DNA of 64,000 nucleotides from Effrenium voratum (Eukaryota; Sar; Dinophyceae; Suessiales; Symbiodiniaceae), in contig CAUJNA010000501.1 of NCBI GenBank assembly GCA_963377175.1, forward strand, positions 102,778 to 166,777. Direction: 5' to 3'. This document shows positions 41,037-52,774 of this stretch, piece by piece; position 1 is the stretch's first letter, and the number at the start of each line of letters is the position of its first letter. Made by a program: the position numbers and the translations under genes. The notes below the pieces were generated by a model. That model made no database searches, had not been told where the DNA came from, and saw nothing but the letters and a program-made list of their open reading frames with translations.

Positions 41037-41691
41037 CCACCTGCTTGGAGGGGTGAGACAGACCCATTTTTATGGCAACCATCAACCGGATTTGACAATC
41101 GATCAGGTCAAGTCTGGTGCTCGGCCAAATCAACGAACACTCCCGTCATGCTACTGAGTTCTCCAAAACATCAAAACCCGAATCTTTGGCTGTGGTTTCC
41201 GCCGGCTGGAAAGGTGTGCTACCAAGAGAGCCAGCAACTGTGCGTCGCTGCTTTGAAGAGTGGGTGCTACTTTGCAAGCCTATAGCCTGTGGCGTGTCTG
41301 AAATGCCAATAGACTCAAACTTTGGGGAATTGATCCCAGCTGTTGGCGGGTTAGCAACTCGTTGCAAGCCAACTCCAGCTTTGCATATGCCCTTCCGAGA
41401 CTATGGGTTGAGCTATGAGCATGATAACAATGATAACCATACTACGAGCATCAGTTCTCTCCCACCGTTGCCATAGAGCACTAGAGGTCCCTTAAAAGGA
41501 ACCCCCAGGGTGCCGCAATTAGCCAAACGTAGTCCAGCTGCCCATGGTGGTTCTTTTGCCACTTCGGAAGAAGAAACCGGAATGCAAGTAGAGAAGAAAT
41601 CGGAATCCAAGCTTCGGGTTCTATCTTGCTTAAAAAAATGGGTCATCTTGCCCCATGCTCAAAAAATGCATCACCCCTCCCTTAAAAGGAC

Positions 41692-41764
41692 CGAGGATTG
41701 CCGGGCCTTGGGAAGGTGGATCTTCGCAAGGTCATCCAGCTGCTCCGAGATCTCAGGGCTTGTT
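41692..41764 (-). CDS. Exon candidate, unknown protein
   Basis: The minus frame reads SPEISEQLDDLAKIHLPKAR QSSVL, an amphipathic helix-like stretch. The opposite strand is also open here (LRKVIQLLRDLRA), so direction relies on the neighbours. Confidence 0.35.
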
Positions 41765-42790
41765 TGCTGCTATGAGAAATGGATGGCTCGTCTTTCTGGT
41801 AGAGAAGCCCCAGAAGGGTTTCGGTGGTTTCCTTGCGGTTCACAACTAATGCCACAAAAAAGAAGGCGTGCCCGCAAGAAAAGACAAAGACAAATACACC
41901 CTGGCTGACTAGAAGGTTCATGGTTGAGAATGAGAAAGCCAATGGGATTTAGCATGTGGTTGCTTCATGAAGAGAACGTTGCATTGCTGAACAGTGATGA
42001 GCAACTTAACATGGGAAGCCAGTTGATTCGGCAGAACCCCTGATTGTTTTATATTCGTGGTGCTGCATTGAGGGAATCCCTGGCTTCTTGGGGAGAAATA
42101 CTCCGGTGTAATTCCAGGTCAAAGCCCAATGCAGAAACAGTGGGTTTTGGAACTTCAAGAGGGCGCTGAAAACTTGGTCCAGCGGCGTAGAGGGGCAACA
42201 CGAATCAAGGCAAGCTCATGCCAAAGGAAGCCGACAAGACCCAAAGTGCGTGAGGGTGAATGACTCCCTGCCCCACACGTATCAAATGGGCGACGGCTTA
42301 CAAATGGCGCTTCAGTAATCACGAAACCGCCAGAGGAAGCGGAACCAGAAAAATAAATCCCTCAAGACTGAGTGCCTGGATGACCGTCTCAAGCAGGCTA
42401 AGTTCAGCCAGGTCGTCGGCTTCGCTGTCTACCCAGAGCCCACCTGTCTGATACCTCTGTCGAGTTCTCTGAATGCGTACAAGCGAAGCTTGTCCGGAAG
42501 TTGTTTGCCAGATTCTGGACTCCAGGTAGTAGAAAAAAAGTATTCTTCGGAGTCTCGAACATTTTGGGAGCCTCTTTCAGGGAGCTACTTAAAGAGGATC
42601 TGGAGTTTCCTCCACTGCTGCGCCATGATCGTCTGCTTCCAAAGATAAAACGTGGAAGAGGTCAAACGGGGCTCCATCCACCATGAAGTCGACAAAATTC
42701 AACCATCTCTTTTCGCCTTCTGGAAGGGAATCAAAGGCTTCCATTCCATCTGCCAGTGGCATCGTGGGCCGAATTCACAGGAATCAAAAC

Positions 42791-42942
42791 AATGGTTGAA
42801 GGTTTGCGAGTAGCCCTTCATGAAGACACATGCCCTGCCTTCCACGCTGTTGTAAGCACGCGGCCATGCGAATGTAGTTGTGTTGCTCAACTAGCCAGAG
42901 GGTGTTGGGAACTACTTTCGCGTCGGCGGCGTCCAACACAGG
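42791..42942 (-). CDS. Exon candidate, unknown protein
   Basis: After a CTAGAG acceptor-like site, the minus frame reads PVLDAADAKVVPNTLWLVEQ, HNYIRMAACLQQRGRQGMCL and HEGLLANLQPL, then meets a GT at 42790. One of the most protein-like islands in the region. No domain recognised. Confidence 0.45.
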
Positions 42943-43548
42943 CTCTAGATCATTCTTGCTCCATAGGGAAGGGCAGTCACCCTTGGGAGGCCCGAAGCAA
43001 CCAGGCATCCTTCTTGCCCTGGAAATTCTACACTCATAGATGGACCCTTCATGAAACCAAAGGGGGTCAAAGGGACACTGAGACTCTGTTGCCACCCAAG
43101 GTCCTGGAACCTTGCCCCGCCCCCCGCTGCAAAGCCACCGATGTACAAATCAGTCCCTTTTCTCTGGGCCTTTTGGCTTGTGTTTCAAGCGCAGCCAAAG
43201 GCAGCCAATCAGTTGAGTTCCATCTTCCACTTTGAAAATCACCAACGCAGATTGGCAAGCAAAAGGTGCTGTGTTCACTAGCTGAAACGGGAAATGAGCA
43301 ACGGGCAAAATTATTGGTCTCACCAAAACGACACGACACAAATTGGTGCAGGGGGTAAAGTGTGCGAGCCATCCTCTTACATGGGGTTGTCCGTTGGGTT
43401 AAATGGGCTAACCCCTGTTTTGGGCCTCCAATTTGGAGAGCCCAAATGGCTTCCATGTCTGAGAGAACCAGTAACAGAAGGCAGCGTGGGAAGTACTCTT
43501 CAAGGGAGCCCCTGTCAGATGCCACGTTAATGGGGCAGGTTTGTTTGA

Positions 43549-43580
43549 CCGTTTGCTTGCTTGCTTGCTCGTTTGTTCCT
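43549..43580. repeat. (GCTT)n/(GTTT)n short microsatellite
   Basis: GTTTGCTTGCTTGCTTGCTC GTTTG, the reverse-strand form of the CAAG/CAAA tetranucleotides. Confidence 0.85.
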
Positions 43581-43835
43581 TCGCTTGAAACCCAAAGGTG
43601 ATGGCACCGCCTATCCCAGCCCCCAATGGTTGTTGTACCGTTCAAAATATTGTTTCGGGGGTCTGTGTTTGAACCAAAACAATAACCGATACAAACAAAT
43701 ACAGACAAGTCCACGAAGAAAACAACACTGCACAGCACCAAAAAAAGAAAAAGAACGAGCAAACAGACAAAGATTGCTGGATGGCGGGCAACAAGTTGAG
43801 TGATTGTTTGGCCTCGAGTCACGAGGGGTATCAAC

Positions 43836-43959
43836 CCTCGGGGCTCTTCCCGTTTGGGACGCCGGGCAAAGACAGCGATGGCGTTCTGCTGCATGGCCTC
43901 TTGCCGGGGATCCACCGGGAACGCCTCTCGGACCTGCAAGTCTGCGAGGCGCGAGAGTT
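43836..43959 (-). CDS. Exon candidate, unknown protein
   Basis: The minus frame reads LSRLADLQVREAFPVDPRQE, AMQQNAIAVFARRPKREEPR and then a donor-like GG|GTTGAT at 43835. Good coding composition. No domain recognised. Confidence 0.45.
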
Positions 43960-45189
43960 TGGTCCCCCCCCAAGTGCTTTTTGTTGTGGAGGGCAGGGTG
44001 CCCTCTTTTCAGGGTGGTGCCAAGGGAAGCCAGAAGAAGAAACAAGCCGCCTTTGATCTGCATGGAATCCTGATGATGCTTGTTGCTCTCGCCCTGCAGC
44101 TCCCAAGTTTCAGGTCCCAATAGTTGCTGCTCTGTGGCAGTTGACTTCACAAGGTACAGTGTGGTGCAACCACAGGGAAAGCCCTCTGACTTTGCACATC
44201 CAAAAACAGTGCTAGGCAAGCATCGAAAGACCGGAGGACTATGGCGCTTTTCTGACATTCTCGGAATGCCTTCTGAAACCAAGCCGTATGTTACACGGCC
44301 GTGCAACCACTGAATACGCACCAGTAAAACAGGGTTGCTCACAGAAAGGGGTTCCTGATTCCTGAGGGGAGCAAACAATCAAAACAACCACAAGTAAGTT
44401 TGGACCATCTTCCCTGCCAAAATTGGTTCTACTTGCCCAGCCTTGGTTGAGGCCGCTCGCTCAGGGAGGCGGCCGCGCAAACAGAAACTCACGGCCAAAA
44501 GTTGGGAAGCCCTGCTATGGGCTTCACCAGCATACCAAAGGAAAATCACAAAGAAACCAGCCAAAAGCCAAAGTGAAACCAAAAAGGACGCTGCCTGCGT
44601 GGCCAATTTCAATCGGCGTAATTTAGTATATCTCCCAAACCATGACAAAGGAATCTTAAAAAATGTCCCGTTGTCATGGGTGATGCCCTGCTGATTTCCC
44701 CTGAACAACCAAAAACGATGGTTTTGCCTGGGTTGGGCCACCCTATTGCTGAAACATTAAGCCGGCGCTCAACCTCCGTTTGGTTTCCCTAAAGAAATTG
44801 ACCCAAGGGTGTGGTGGAGTATTCCCTAGCCTTTGACGCCTTCCTTCGCTCCCCAACAAACTGTCGACCCAACGCGGCCTGGCCATGCTGGCGCTGGTCC
44901 TTGCGCGAGCCAAACTGCTGGACCCCCTGTTTTGAGCTCGCATCCGGAGGCAGGCAGACAAGATTCTGGTTTTTTGCCGGCCCGAAAGTCAAAAATATGG
45001 TTGTGGGAAACCCGGTGTTTTGTTTTCCCGGGCCCGGAACCACAAAATGAAAGCCAACTTGCAGATGTTCCCAGCACATGGTTGTTTGTTGTGTTCTTCT
45101 GGGCGGTGGTGGTGGATTCCGAAGACTCGGTTTTTGGGCAGTTGTTCCAACCTGATAGAAACCACGAACCCGAATGCAGACATATACAA
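43960..45189. other. Gene-poor stretch
   Basis: A GC-richer patch near 44840-44940 is open on both strands (NRGSSSLARARTSASMARPR on minus, STQRGLAMLALVLARAKLLD on plus), so I do not call it. Nothing else is supported. Confidence 0.4.
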
Positions 45190-46330
45190 CTCCAGAAGCA
45201 TTCCCAAAGACACCCACACAACATTTAAAAAAAAGACTTGCACAAAATTATTCCTAAGGATCCCCTCACGAACAAGACATTTCCAAAGACATGACCAAAA
45301 GCATATCGAAAGACATCCCCGCAAGCGCCCCAACACAACCCCAAAGTCAGCCCCCAAGACATCTCCCCAAGACATCCCCAAGACGATCTTAAAAACATTG
45401 TGGAAGACATCCCCAGAAGATATGTTCAAAGACATGTTGCAAAGACAAATCTCCAAAGGCACCCCCAAAAGCCACCCTTAAAGGCACGACACAACGAACC
45501 ACAGAAATCCCCAACCGTCATCTTCTGAGACACCCCGACATCTTCCGAGACATGTCCCGAAGACAGCGACGACCCCGTAGATTCCGCCACTGACACCCCC
45601 ATTGACACAAACACATCTCCACAGACATCCCGAAAAAAACACATCAAACAAAACAACAGACAACCCCTCTAAAAAACACACACACACACAGGATTCCCTT
45701 GAAGACTTCCCTTCCAGACCCCGTCCAGCGACATCATCACCCAAGACAACCGCGAAGAGAAATCTCCCCAACCGTCAGAAGACACTCCCGAAAGACATTT
45801 CCCAAGAGACCAAAGACATCCCCAACAACATCAAGACACCTTGCAGAGACACCCCAAACACGTCAACCAAAACAACCACAAAGACATCCTCAATGACACC
45901 CGCAAAGACATCATTGCAAGGAGATCCCCAAAACACCTCCGAAGACACAGCCGCAAAGACGCGCCTAAAGAAACACCTCAAGATAACCCCAAACAACCGC
46001 AAACGTATCGCCAAAAAACAGCCCAGATATCCACCCCAAAGACACCACCCTTGAAGCCGTCCCGGGACTTGCCCAAGACAACCGCAAAGACATCCCCAAA
46101 AGAACCCACCACAGACAACCTCAAAAAACAACCGCAAACTCATCCCACCCAAGACAACCGTAAAGACATTCTTAATAAATACCTTTCTTAAAAACATCCC
46201 CTTGAAGATAAGGCAAGTCACCTTCCAAAGACACGCCCAAAGTCACCGACAACCACAAGGACACCCCTCCAAAGACATCCCGCAAAGACATTCCACAAAG
46301 ACAATATCTAAAGACATCGCAAGGCTCCCG
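45190..46330. repeat. AC-rich degenerate minisatellite
   Basis: For more than 1.1 kb the plus strand is almost G-free and built from variants of AAAGACATCCCCAA and GACACCCC in irregular order. The resulting plus frames are Thr/Lys/Pro/Gln-rich and the minus frames Gly/Val/Phe-rich, all artefacts of the repeat. Confidence 0.75.
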
Positions 46331-47474
46331 AGGCACTGCGCTGCCACGAAATCTGCACCCAAGCTCCAAAGCGGCGCGCCCGCCACGCAAACTGAAACTT
46401 GAAATTTGCAAGACCCGGTCGAGATCAGTATGGCGACGCAGTCCCGCGTTGCTTTGGACGAGCGCCGTCAACCTCTCAAGGTTGGGTTTCGTGACAGGCG
46501 CAATACTCTGGATGCGATGGAACCTGCGCACCGAGCCCCAAAGCGCTGCGCCTCGCAAGCTGAGCAAAAAGCTCTAAAGCGCCCCGCCCACCATGAATTT
46601 TGAACTGAAAGCTCTGTCCCACCGCGCCTGTCATGCAAAATGAGCTTGCCACAAGACTCACTGACAACCCTGGTGAATGCAGGTGGACAGAACATCTTGC
46701 AACCAGCCCTCTGGCCCCTCTGACACCGACAAGCAAACCTCCGACAAGCATCTTGCGCCAGTTTCTGCGCCGCCCTCGCCCCAAGCTTCGTCGCCAATTA
46801 GGCCTCAAGACCCCTGGCACTCACGCGCGCCTTTACTCAAAGCCGCGCGTTCCCGTCAGCTTCACGGCACACTGCACTTCCCACGCCTTCTGCCTTTTCA
46901 AGATTAGCTCGAACCAAGGCTTGCGCGCCAGCCGGCGCGCTTCAAACACCTGGGCGGCAGGCGCAAATTGCTGCACAGCAAGGCCTGCGGGTTGAGGCAA
47001 CCTGGCAGCGCTATGTGTTCCACACACGGCTCGCATTGCCTTTTTCAGCGCCTGGGCGCTGCTTAGCGCAAGGCATTGTCTCCAGGAACAGACCGGCTTT
47101 GCACCTTGCGTGGCTGCAGCGCCACATCGCGCGGAGCGCATGAAAACAGCATCCTCGGCGGCACTGTGGCCCAAGCACTCTCCTCAGCGCCGCGCGAGTC
47201 TGCCCTCCATGCGGCTTGTTGCAAACAGCACCCGCCCTTGCGCGAGGAGTACGGACAGCGTAGCAACCTGGCGACATTGCCCTTGCGCACAGCGTGCCCT
47301 GCCCATGCTGCAGCTGGCGTCTTCAGCGTCAGGCAGCGCCCCCAGAGCTTCTGGAGAAACGTTTCGATGTTGAAGTCCTGCCCACAACCTCACGGGCATG
47401 TCTCCTGTCAAACAATGCTGCCTGGAGCACGCGCACGCAATATGCGGCCTCAACGCGCAACGTGCTTTTGCCAA
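46331..47474 (-). other. GC-rich coding-like region, unresolved
   Basis: Several minus frames are open for 80-110 codons with Ala/Arg/Cys-rich translations. Examples are QNSWWAGRFRAFCSACEAQR near 46.6 kb and AARLPQPAGLAVQQFAPAAQ near 47.0 kb. The GCGC-rich base composition alone reduces stop frequency, so I cannot separate coding from compositional effect. It may be old coding remnants or exons of the gene ending near 47.5 kb. Confidence 0.3.
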
Positions 47475-47757
47475 CTACGCTCTAGTGGGCCGAAAGCAGT
47501 GAGCAAACACCGCCCTCGGTTCTGGGCCTACCGCTCCAACCCTTCTTCGTTTGGCCGGGGGCAACTGCTTCGTGGGGCGTTGAGGCAAGGTTCTTTCGGC
47601 CTCCGTATTCTTTGTGAAGTACAGATTTAGGGCCTCGGCCGGTGGCCGCCCTGTTGCCATCACCTTAGTCGTGCTTTCTGGGAACAACAAGTCCATGTCG
47701 TTGCCCGGGGCCACGACCAGGCCTTGACCAGCATGCACGAAACACTCGACAACACGA
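47475..47757 (-). CDS. Exon candidate, unknown protein
   Basis: After a CATCAG acceptor-like site, the minus frame reads RVVECFVHAGQGLVVAPGND, MDLLFPESTTKVMATGRPPA and EALNLYFTKN. A basic tail with AKRRRVGAVG follows, and then a stop. It could be a last exon. One of the strongest coding signals in the region. No domain recognised. Confidence 0.45.
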
Positions 47758-47824
47758 CTGATGAAAGGCGAATGCAGAAACCAGTCACAAACTAACAAAA
47801 CTAACAACAAAAACAAACAAACTC

Positions 47825-47932
47825 AAATCCAGCTGCGCTGTGTGTCCTCGAGCTCGAAGAGCGAGGGCAACCCTGAGGGTAGGTTTTGGCGGTAGACGGA
47901 CATGGCGGACAAGTCTGCGATCGAGTGGGCGG
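47825..47932 (-). CDS. Exon candidate, unknown protein
   Basis: After an AAAAG acceptor-like site, the minus frame reads AHSIADLSAMSVYRQNLPSG, LPSLFELEDTQRSW and then a stop near 47825. A plus frame starting MADKSAIEWAAFLAQV overlaps it; I prefer minus because the neighbours point that way. Confidence 0.4.
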
Positions 47933-48282
47933 CTTTTCTTGCGCAAGTGCGGCCGCTGCCGCTGTGCGGAAAACATGGCACATACCGTGTTTTCTGCATT
48001 TTTCCACCGGTTTCTGTGGGGCTGGGACAGGCTGCCGGGGGTGCCTTTTTTGGTCTGATTGGCTTTCGGTGTGAGACACGTGCGGCGCGCCGGACGCAAG
48101 CGCTGGACGCAAGCAGGCACACATGCGCTCAAGCTAGCTTGTGCGTGTGGGTTCGCAGCGAGCGCGTGCTTGGGGTGGTCCGGAGGTCAGGCTCTGAAAC
48201 AAGGTCCCGTCGCACCTAATCTCACCCGTCCGACCGGCCAGCGCAGCTGGTGATGGCGAAGCCCTAGGATAAAGCCCACCCC

Positions 48283-48540
48283 AACCCAACCCAACCCAAC
48301 CCAAGCAAGCAAGGAAGCAAGCAAGCAAGCAAGCATGCACGCACGCACGCAGGCAGGCAGGCAAGCAAGCACGCACGCACGCAGGCAGGCAGGCAAGCAA
48401 GCAAGCAAAAAAGCAAACCAGACAAACAAGCAAACAAACAAACAAACAAAAAAAAAAAAAAAAAAAAAACAAACAAACAAACAAACAACAACAACAAAAA
48501 ACAAGCAAACAAACAAACAAACAAACAAACAAACAAACGA
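48283..48540. repeat. Compound microsatellite: CCCAA, CAAG, CACG/CAGG, A-run, CAAA
   Basis: Five CCCAA units pass into CAAG, then alternating CACG and CAGG tetranucleotides, CAAG again, a run of about 20 A, and CAAA to the end. All tetranucleotides are one-base variants of CANG/CAAA. Confidence 0.95.
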
Positions 48541-48644
48541 AGAGACCCTCCCCCAACACCCTGCCCCCCCCCCACTAACCCCCGCAACCCCACCCTACCC
48601 TCCCGCCCCCCAACTTTCTTCCCGTCGGCCAGATCACCCCCCAC

Positions 48645-48788
48645 AGATCGCCCACTGGACCTGCCAGAGCTTCCGGCGCAGCCAGAGGCGCTGCAGCAGC
48701 CGCAGCTTGGGCAGCAGCGGCTTCAGCGCCCCGGAGCCCTGCAGCCGCACCACGTGGCCTCGACGAGAAGAACTCGGAGGCCGCGCGG
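48645..48788 (-). CDS. Exon candidate, Leu/Arg-rich unknown protein
   Basis: The minus frame reads RPPSSSRRGHVVRLQGSGAL, KPLLPKLRLLQRLWLRRKLW and QVQWAI. Leu codons are nearly all CTG and the third positions nearly all G/C, typical of dinoflagellate coding DNA. A CAG|GTCCAG site near the end may be the donor. Confidence 0.45.
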
Positions 48789-50695
48789 ATTGCTTGGCGT
48801 GGCGATGGGTACCCCCCCCACACCACCAAGGAAAAAAAATGGAGATCCCAAACCACCCAACGGACAATGGAGATTCTCTCTTTGTGTATACCTGGGTGCG
48901 AAATTTTAATAGACCCGACATGGTCGATATCAAAGTTTGAGGTCCAGCCACTTGATGACTTCTGAGGCTAGGGTCAGAAATTGGGGGCGGGGGGGGGGGG
49001 GTTCGGACTAGCTCAAATTAGGTTCTTGCGCCCTTTGATGAGTTCATTAGGTCGCAACCCCCCATTAAATTTCCCCAAGTAAACCACAACTTCGCACGGG
49101 TCAAAAAGTGATGTCACCTTTCTTGGACCCAGTTGTGGTGTGACACATCGTGCGCTTCTTTATGTTTGGGGGTTTGGGAATGAACCGGAAAGAAATCTCA
49201 TACGAAACATCCAACAGTGGTGCAGTTCGGGGTCATGTCTCATTCCCTACTGAGAACCAGCAGGTGTTGGGACAACAAACATGGTTCGCAATGTTGGTTG
49301 ATGTCCAAAACCCTCCCGTCCACTTCCATGATTGTTAAGAGGGTACGTACTTAGTAGCGCCCAAGTTGATCCCCAGTCCAGCGGTGATCCCGTTGTAAGG
49401 CTGTCTAACCATGGCCATTGCAGGATTACATCGAGGCTATCCCATTTAAGAGGGGATTGGTCACGTTTCCCTCTTGTCAATCTGGCAGCTTGGTACATCC
49501 GGGCGACATGATGCAACTGGGCATGCATTGACCCTGGCTCCGATACCAAAGTGGGTGGCGCTTTACCTGGGCATGCATTGTAATTAGGGCTACTAAGGAG
49601 TGAACTTCCGGGCGGGTGGTTTCGGGTCGAGCTCTTCTGGCCTCGTGTCGCTCGCGAATCCCGATCGTCACAAGGGTAGAAAATGGAAACTGAAAAGGGA
49701 AACCTATATGGGTTTGTGGCAAAACAGGGGATCCCAAAATTGTTAGTGGTTTGGCCGCTTCCACAAGCCAACCTAAAAAGACAGTTTCTACCAACTCGGG
49801 GCTTCATCTTTTGAAGGCGGGAGCCCGTTAGAACGAAAGAGTCCTCCAAAAAAGGCGATGGACCGAACATGGGGGGGAAAACAAAAACATGCCGTCTCAT
49901 GCTTCCATCACAAGAAACTGCTTTAGACGAGTGTGGCCAGCCCTGAATGTCCCAAGGATGTTTTCACAGTGGCAGATGTGAAAGATGAGCAGAAGTTGGT
50001 TTGCTTCTTGGAGCACTCCAGTTGCCTTCGCAAAAGAGGAAGTTGATTGACCTTGCGGGGGAGCATGCTTTGGTATCTGGCCAGACATCAAGCCCTCGGA
50101 TTCAATGGCTCGGAACATTGGACAAACTCGGGGATGTTCCCCAAAGGGTTTGGGATGTACCAAAATCGGTTGAGGCAAAGGAACCTGGCTGAAAGTCAGC
50201 TTTTCAAAATCGGTATGACTTTTTATTGGGAACCCTATCGTGGACATCAGTTAGGTGGGGGATCGCGCCCACCAACCACTTTTCAGGAGTTCCAACCATT
50301 TTTCTTTGTGAATCCTTCAGCAACTCAGCAACTCAGAGGCATCCACTTTGGACAGAACATTGGCTGTGACCTAGATCAAGTAGCAACCTCACCCTAACGT
50401 GCCATTCCACTTCACACATCTGGTGTCAAATAGTCAAATAAGCTTCTGAAACAATGACCCATCCTATGCTGGTGTCGGTTTGGACTTTGGACAAAATATA
50501 TAATTTACGTTGGCTATTTGACATCCAAACATTCCTTGGTCATTTCTATCTAGGCGCCTTTCCTTCTAGGAAGAAAAAACAGATGCCGGATCCACTTGTG
50601 GATTTCTCCACTTGGCTCTCTCTTCTAAGCATTTTAGTCAACCCGGCTCAACTGGGGAATGCTAACATCGTAGCAACTCTTCCCGGACCACTAAG
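48789..50695. other. Gene-poor stretch with one weak coding-like patch
   Basis: Around 50000-50090 both strands are open (LMSGQIPKHAPPQGQSTSSF on minus, ALQLPSQKRKLIDLAGEHAL on plus), so direction and status are unclear. No other support. Confidence 0.35.
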
Positions 50696-50785
50696 CACTC
50701 CTGGCTGGCTGGCTTCCTTGCTTCCTTGCTTCCATGCGTCCTTGCGTCCTTGCTTCCTTGCCTGCTTGCCTTGCTTGCCTGGTTA
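50696..50785. repeat. CTTGCTTC/CTGGC-rich degenerate microsatellite
   Basis: GGCTGGCTTCCTTGCTTCCT continues as variants of CTTGCTTC and GTCC through 50785. Confidence 0.85.
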
Positions 50786-50966
50786 ATTGCTACGAAAAAC
50801 GGAACCACCCCCCTTTGTCTGCACCTGCTCCTGGCTCCCCGCTCGCCTTTCTTGCTTTCCTGGTGCAGCCGCCTGATGCCCGCCTGGACCTCAGAACAAT
50901 CACAAACAACTCAGATGTCGTGTGGACAAAATTGGTCAGTGCTATAGGGGAACCTGAAAAATGGTC

Positions 50967-51068
50967 GGCTTCCTTTTGGCTTCCCCTCGACACGACCCAA
51001 AAAAGGCTTCCCCTTGACACGGCCCAAAAAGGGTACCCTTTACCCTTACAAAAAGGACACGCCCAAAT
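50967..51068 (+). repeat. GGTACC-core dispersed repeat, partially duplicated
   Basis: CTTCCCCTCGACACGACCCA AAAAAGG is immediately repeated as CTTCCCCTTGACACGGCCCA AAAAGGGTACCC. It then ends in AAAAAGGACACGCCCAAAT, so the left block is present twice. Confidence 0.65.
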
Positions 51069-51189
51069 ACATCAGGGTGAAGTAGATGACGAAGCCAGCA
51101 ACAAAACAGGGCAATACTGTGGATGGACAACATCGACTTCGCATCAGTTAGGGCTGGGACAAACCATCTAATTACCCACTGCTCCAGCG

Positions 51190-51296
51190 TTCCACTGTGT
51201 CAAGAGAAAGGCGGTGACCACCAGTGTTCGGGACCTTCCCGGCCGCAAGCTGTCAAGCGCTTCCGCAGCTACTATGAACGCAGCTGCCAGAAACAC
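51190..51296 (-). CDS. Exon candidate, unknown protein
   Basis: The minus frame reads LAAAFIVAAEALDSLRPGRS, RTLVVTAFLLTQWNAG. It abuts the next candidate in a different frame, with only 13 bases (GTGTTTCTGGCAG) between a donor-like and an acceptor-like site. Only one of the two may be real. Confidence 0.3.
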
Positions 51297-51418
51297 CGTA
51301 GGTGACCTTTGGCACTCTCCATCCACTGAGCCTCCTCATCAAACCCAATCCTGAGCGTTCCAAAGGATGATGGGTGTGGTGGTCCGCACCTGACACGCAC
51401 TCGGTCGAGCTCCCACAA
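51297..51418 (-). CDS. Exon candidate, unknown protein
   Basis: The minus frame reads LWELDRVRVRCGPPHPSSFG, TLRIGFDEEAQWMESAKGHL and then a donor-like CG|GTGTTT at 51296. Good composition. No domain recognised. Confidence 0.4.
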
Positions 51419-52273
51419 TAGATGGATCCCACTGGAAAATGATGAGACCTAAAACCACACAAATCGACCAAAAACGGACATCTGTGAAAAACCACCTTTT
51501 CTGCGATACCAAAGCGGGGTTTCCCTGTGAAGGGTCCCCATAACAAAACCCGGGGGGAGGGGGCATGTGCGAAATTGACTATCAGGCTGACCTCTCTGAA
51601 TCGTTATATGAACAAATAAATCGAATGCTTGGTTTACTTTTGGTTTTCCTTCAAAAGCAGTCCTCAAGTGGGCCCTTCTTTAATCTCGGACCGGCGCTAA
51701 CTTGGGTTTCACGACCCGATGTTTTTGTTCAATTGGATTGCCTTAAGCAGCTTTCCGTGCAAGCCGAGCAAATCTTTGTTGTGTTCAAAAGTTTCCCGAC
51801 CCGCCAAACGGTATCACGGCAAGGGGCCCGGCAACTAAGAGCGACGATTCGGGGCCCATTGCAGGCCATACTGAATCAATTCTGGAAGCACTGGACACCC
51901 GCTCTCAAGAGGAAGATGCTCGATGCAATCACTCATGACTGCAGAGTCCAGCAACACTGTCAAGCAACAAAAACACCACACGACGAAACAAGGCAACTGG
52001 TCACAGGATCCATCGTGAAATCGGAGAAATCGCAGGTACATGGTTTGAGTTTGAGCACCATCAAACCATATCAGTGTGCGACAAATGTGTGTGTGTTCGT
52101 TGGCTGGAGACATCTGAAGCACATTCCAGCCCCCTGCACTTCATACACACACGCACACACACCAATTTGTTGTTCTCAGTGGGGAAATGGACACAGGTTT
52201 GCTGGCAAGTCGAACAAGACACGAAAGCGAAGGGCTTGCTGGAGACTTCCATGTGGGCTTCTCTTCTGAGGGC

Positions 52274-52350
52274 ACCAGTTTTTCGGATGGTTTGAAGGGG
52301 AAGCCAAAAAACAAACAACCTGGGTGGGGTCCCCAAATGTAGACGCACCC
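52274..52350 (-). repeat. GGTACC-core dispersed repeat, minus-strand copy
   Basis: Reverse-complemented it reads TTTTGGCTTCCCCTTCAAAC, CATCCGAAAAACTGGTGCCC and TCAG; the palindromic core is degenerate. Confidence 0.45.
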
Positions 52351-52581
52351 ATGTTGACAGGAAAATGCATTTGTGTCTACTATTGTTGAAAGGTATGCAC
52401 ACATCAACCCCGCATATAGTATGAATGTATATATATAATACACACAATGAATACTGGGCCAGACTTGGAACCCCCAAAAAACAGAGCTCAAGTTTTTTGC
52501 CCGTAGCGGAAAAGGCAAAAGGTTGACGGGGTGCCCCGGTTAGCGGGGATTCCAAACCCCTCCTAGTAGGACTAGTTCTAC

Positions 52582-52675
52582 TTGGATCCGGGGCCACCGT
52601 TCAGCCTTCGGTCCAAGAAGTACACACCCCCGTGACGGGGCTCCAGGCGGCCACGGCACTGGTCTCCTCACCTCA
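52582..52675 (-). CDS. Exon candidate, unknown protein
   Basis: After a CACAG acceptor-like site, the minus frame reads EVRRPVPWPPGAPSRGCVLL, GPKAERWPRIQ and ends at CAA|GTAGAA, a donor-like GTA. No domain recognised. Confidence 0.4.
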
Positions 52676-52742
52676 CTGTGCGTCTCAAACAAGCCTCGAA
52701 AACACAAAAAGGGCCTATGGGCGAACCCTGGGAGAACCTGAC

Positions 52743-52774
52743 CTGCATAACTGCATAACTGCATAACTGCATAA
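52743..52774. repeat. (CTGCATAA)4 tandem repeat
   Basis: Four perfect copies of an 8-mer. Confidence 0.95.

Noticed and set aside
45020..46221. Thr/Lys/Pro-rich and Gly/Val/Phe-rich ORFs
   Set aside because: Artefacts of the G-poor AAAGACATCCCC minisatellite; every frame looks alike in composition.
47902..48219. Plus-strand ORF beginning MADKSAIEWAAFLAQV
   Set aside because: It overlaps a more protein-like minus frame consistent with the direction of its neighbours; later plus residues degrade into low-quality sequence.
48284..48304. CCCAACCCAACCC as telomere-like repeat
   Set aside because: The unit is a pentamer running into CAAG and CACG tetranucleotides, and is not the TTTAGGG-type telomere known for dinoflagellates.
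48134..48940. Long ORFs over the 48.3-kb compound microsatellite
   Set aside because: Same reason: Leu-Ala-Cys and Lys-Gln-Ala-Ser repeats from CAAG/CACG units.
51835..52122. Minus or plus exon near 51.9 kb
   Set aside because: Both strands give plausible translations (SDCIEHLPLESGCPVLPELI and LRATIRGPLQAILNQFWKHW), so neither can be preferred.
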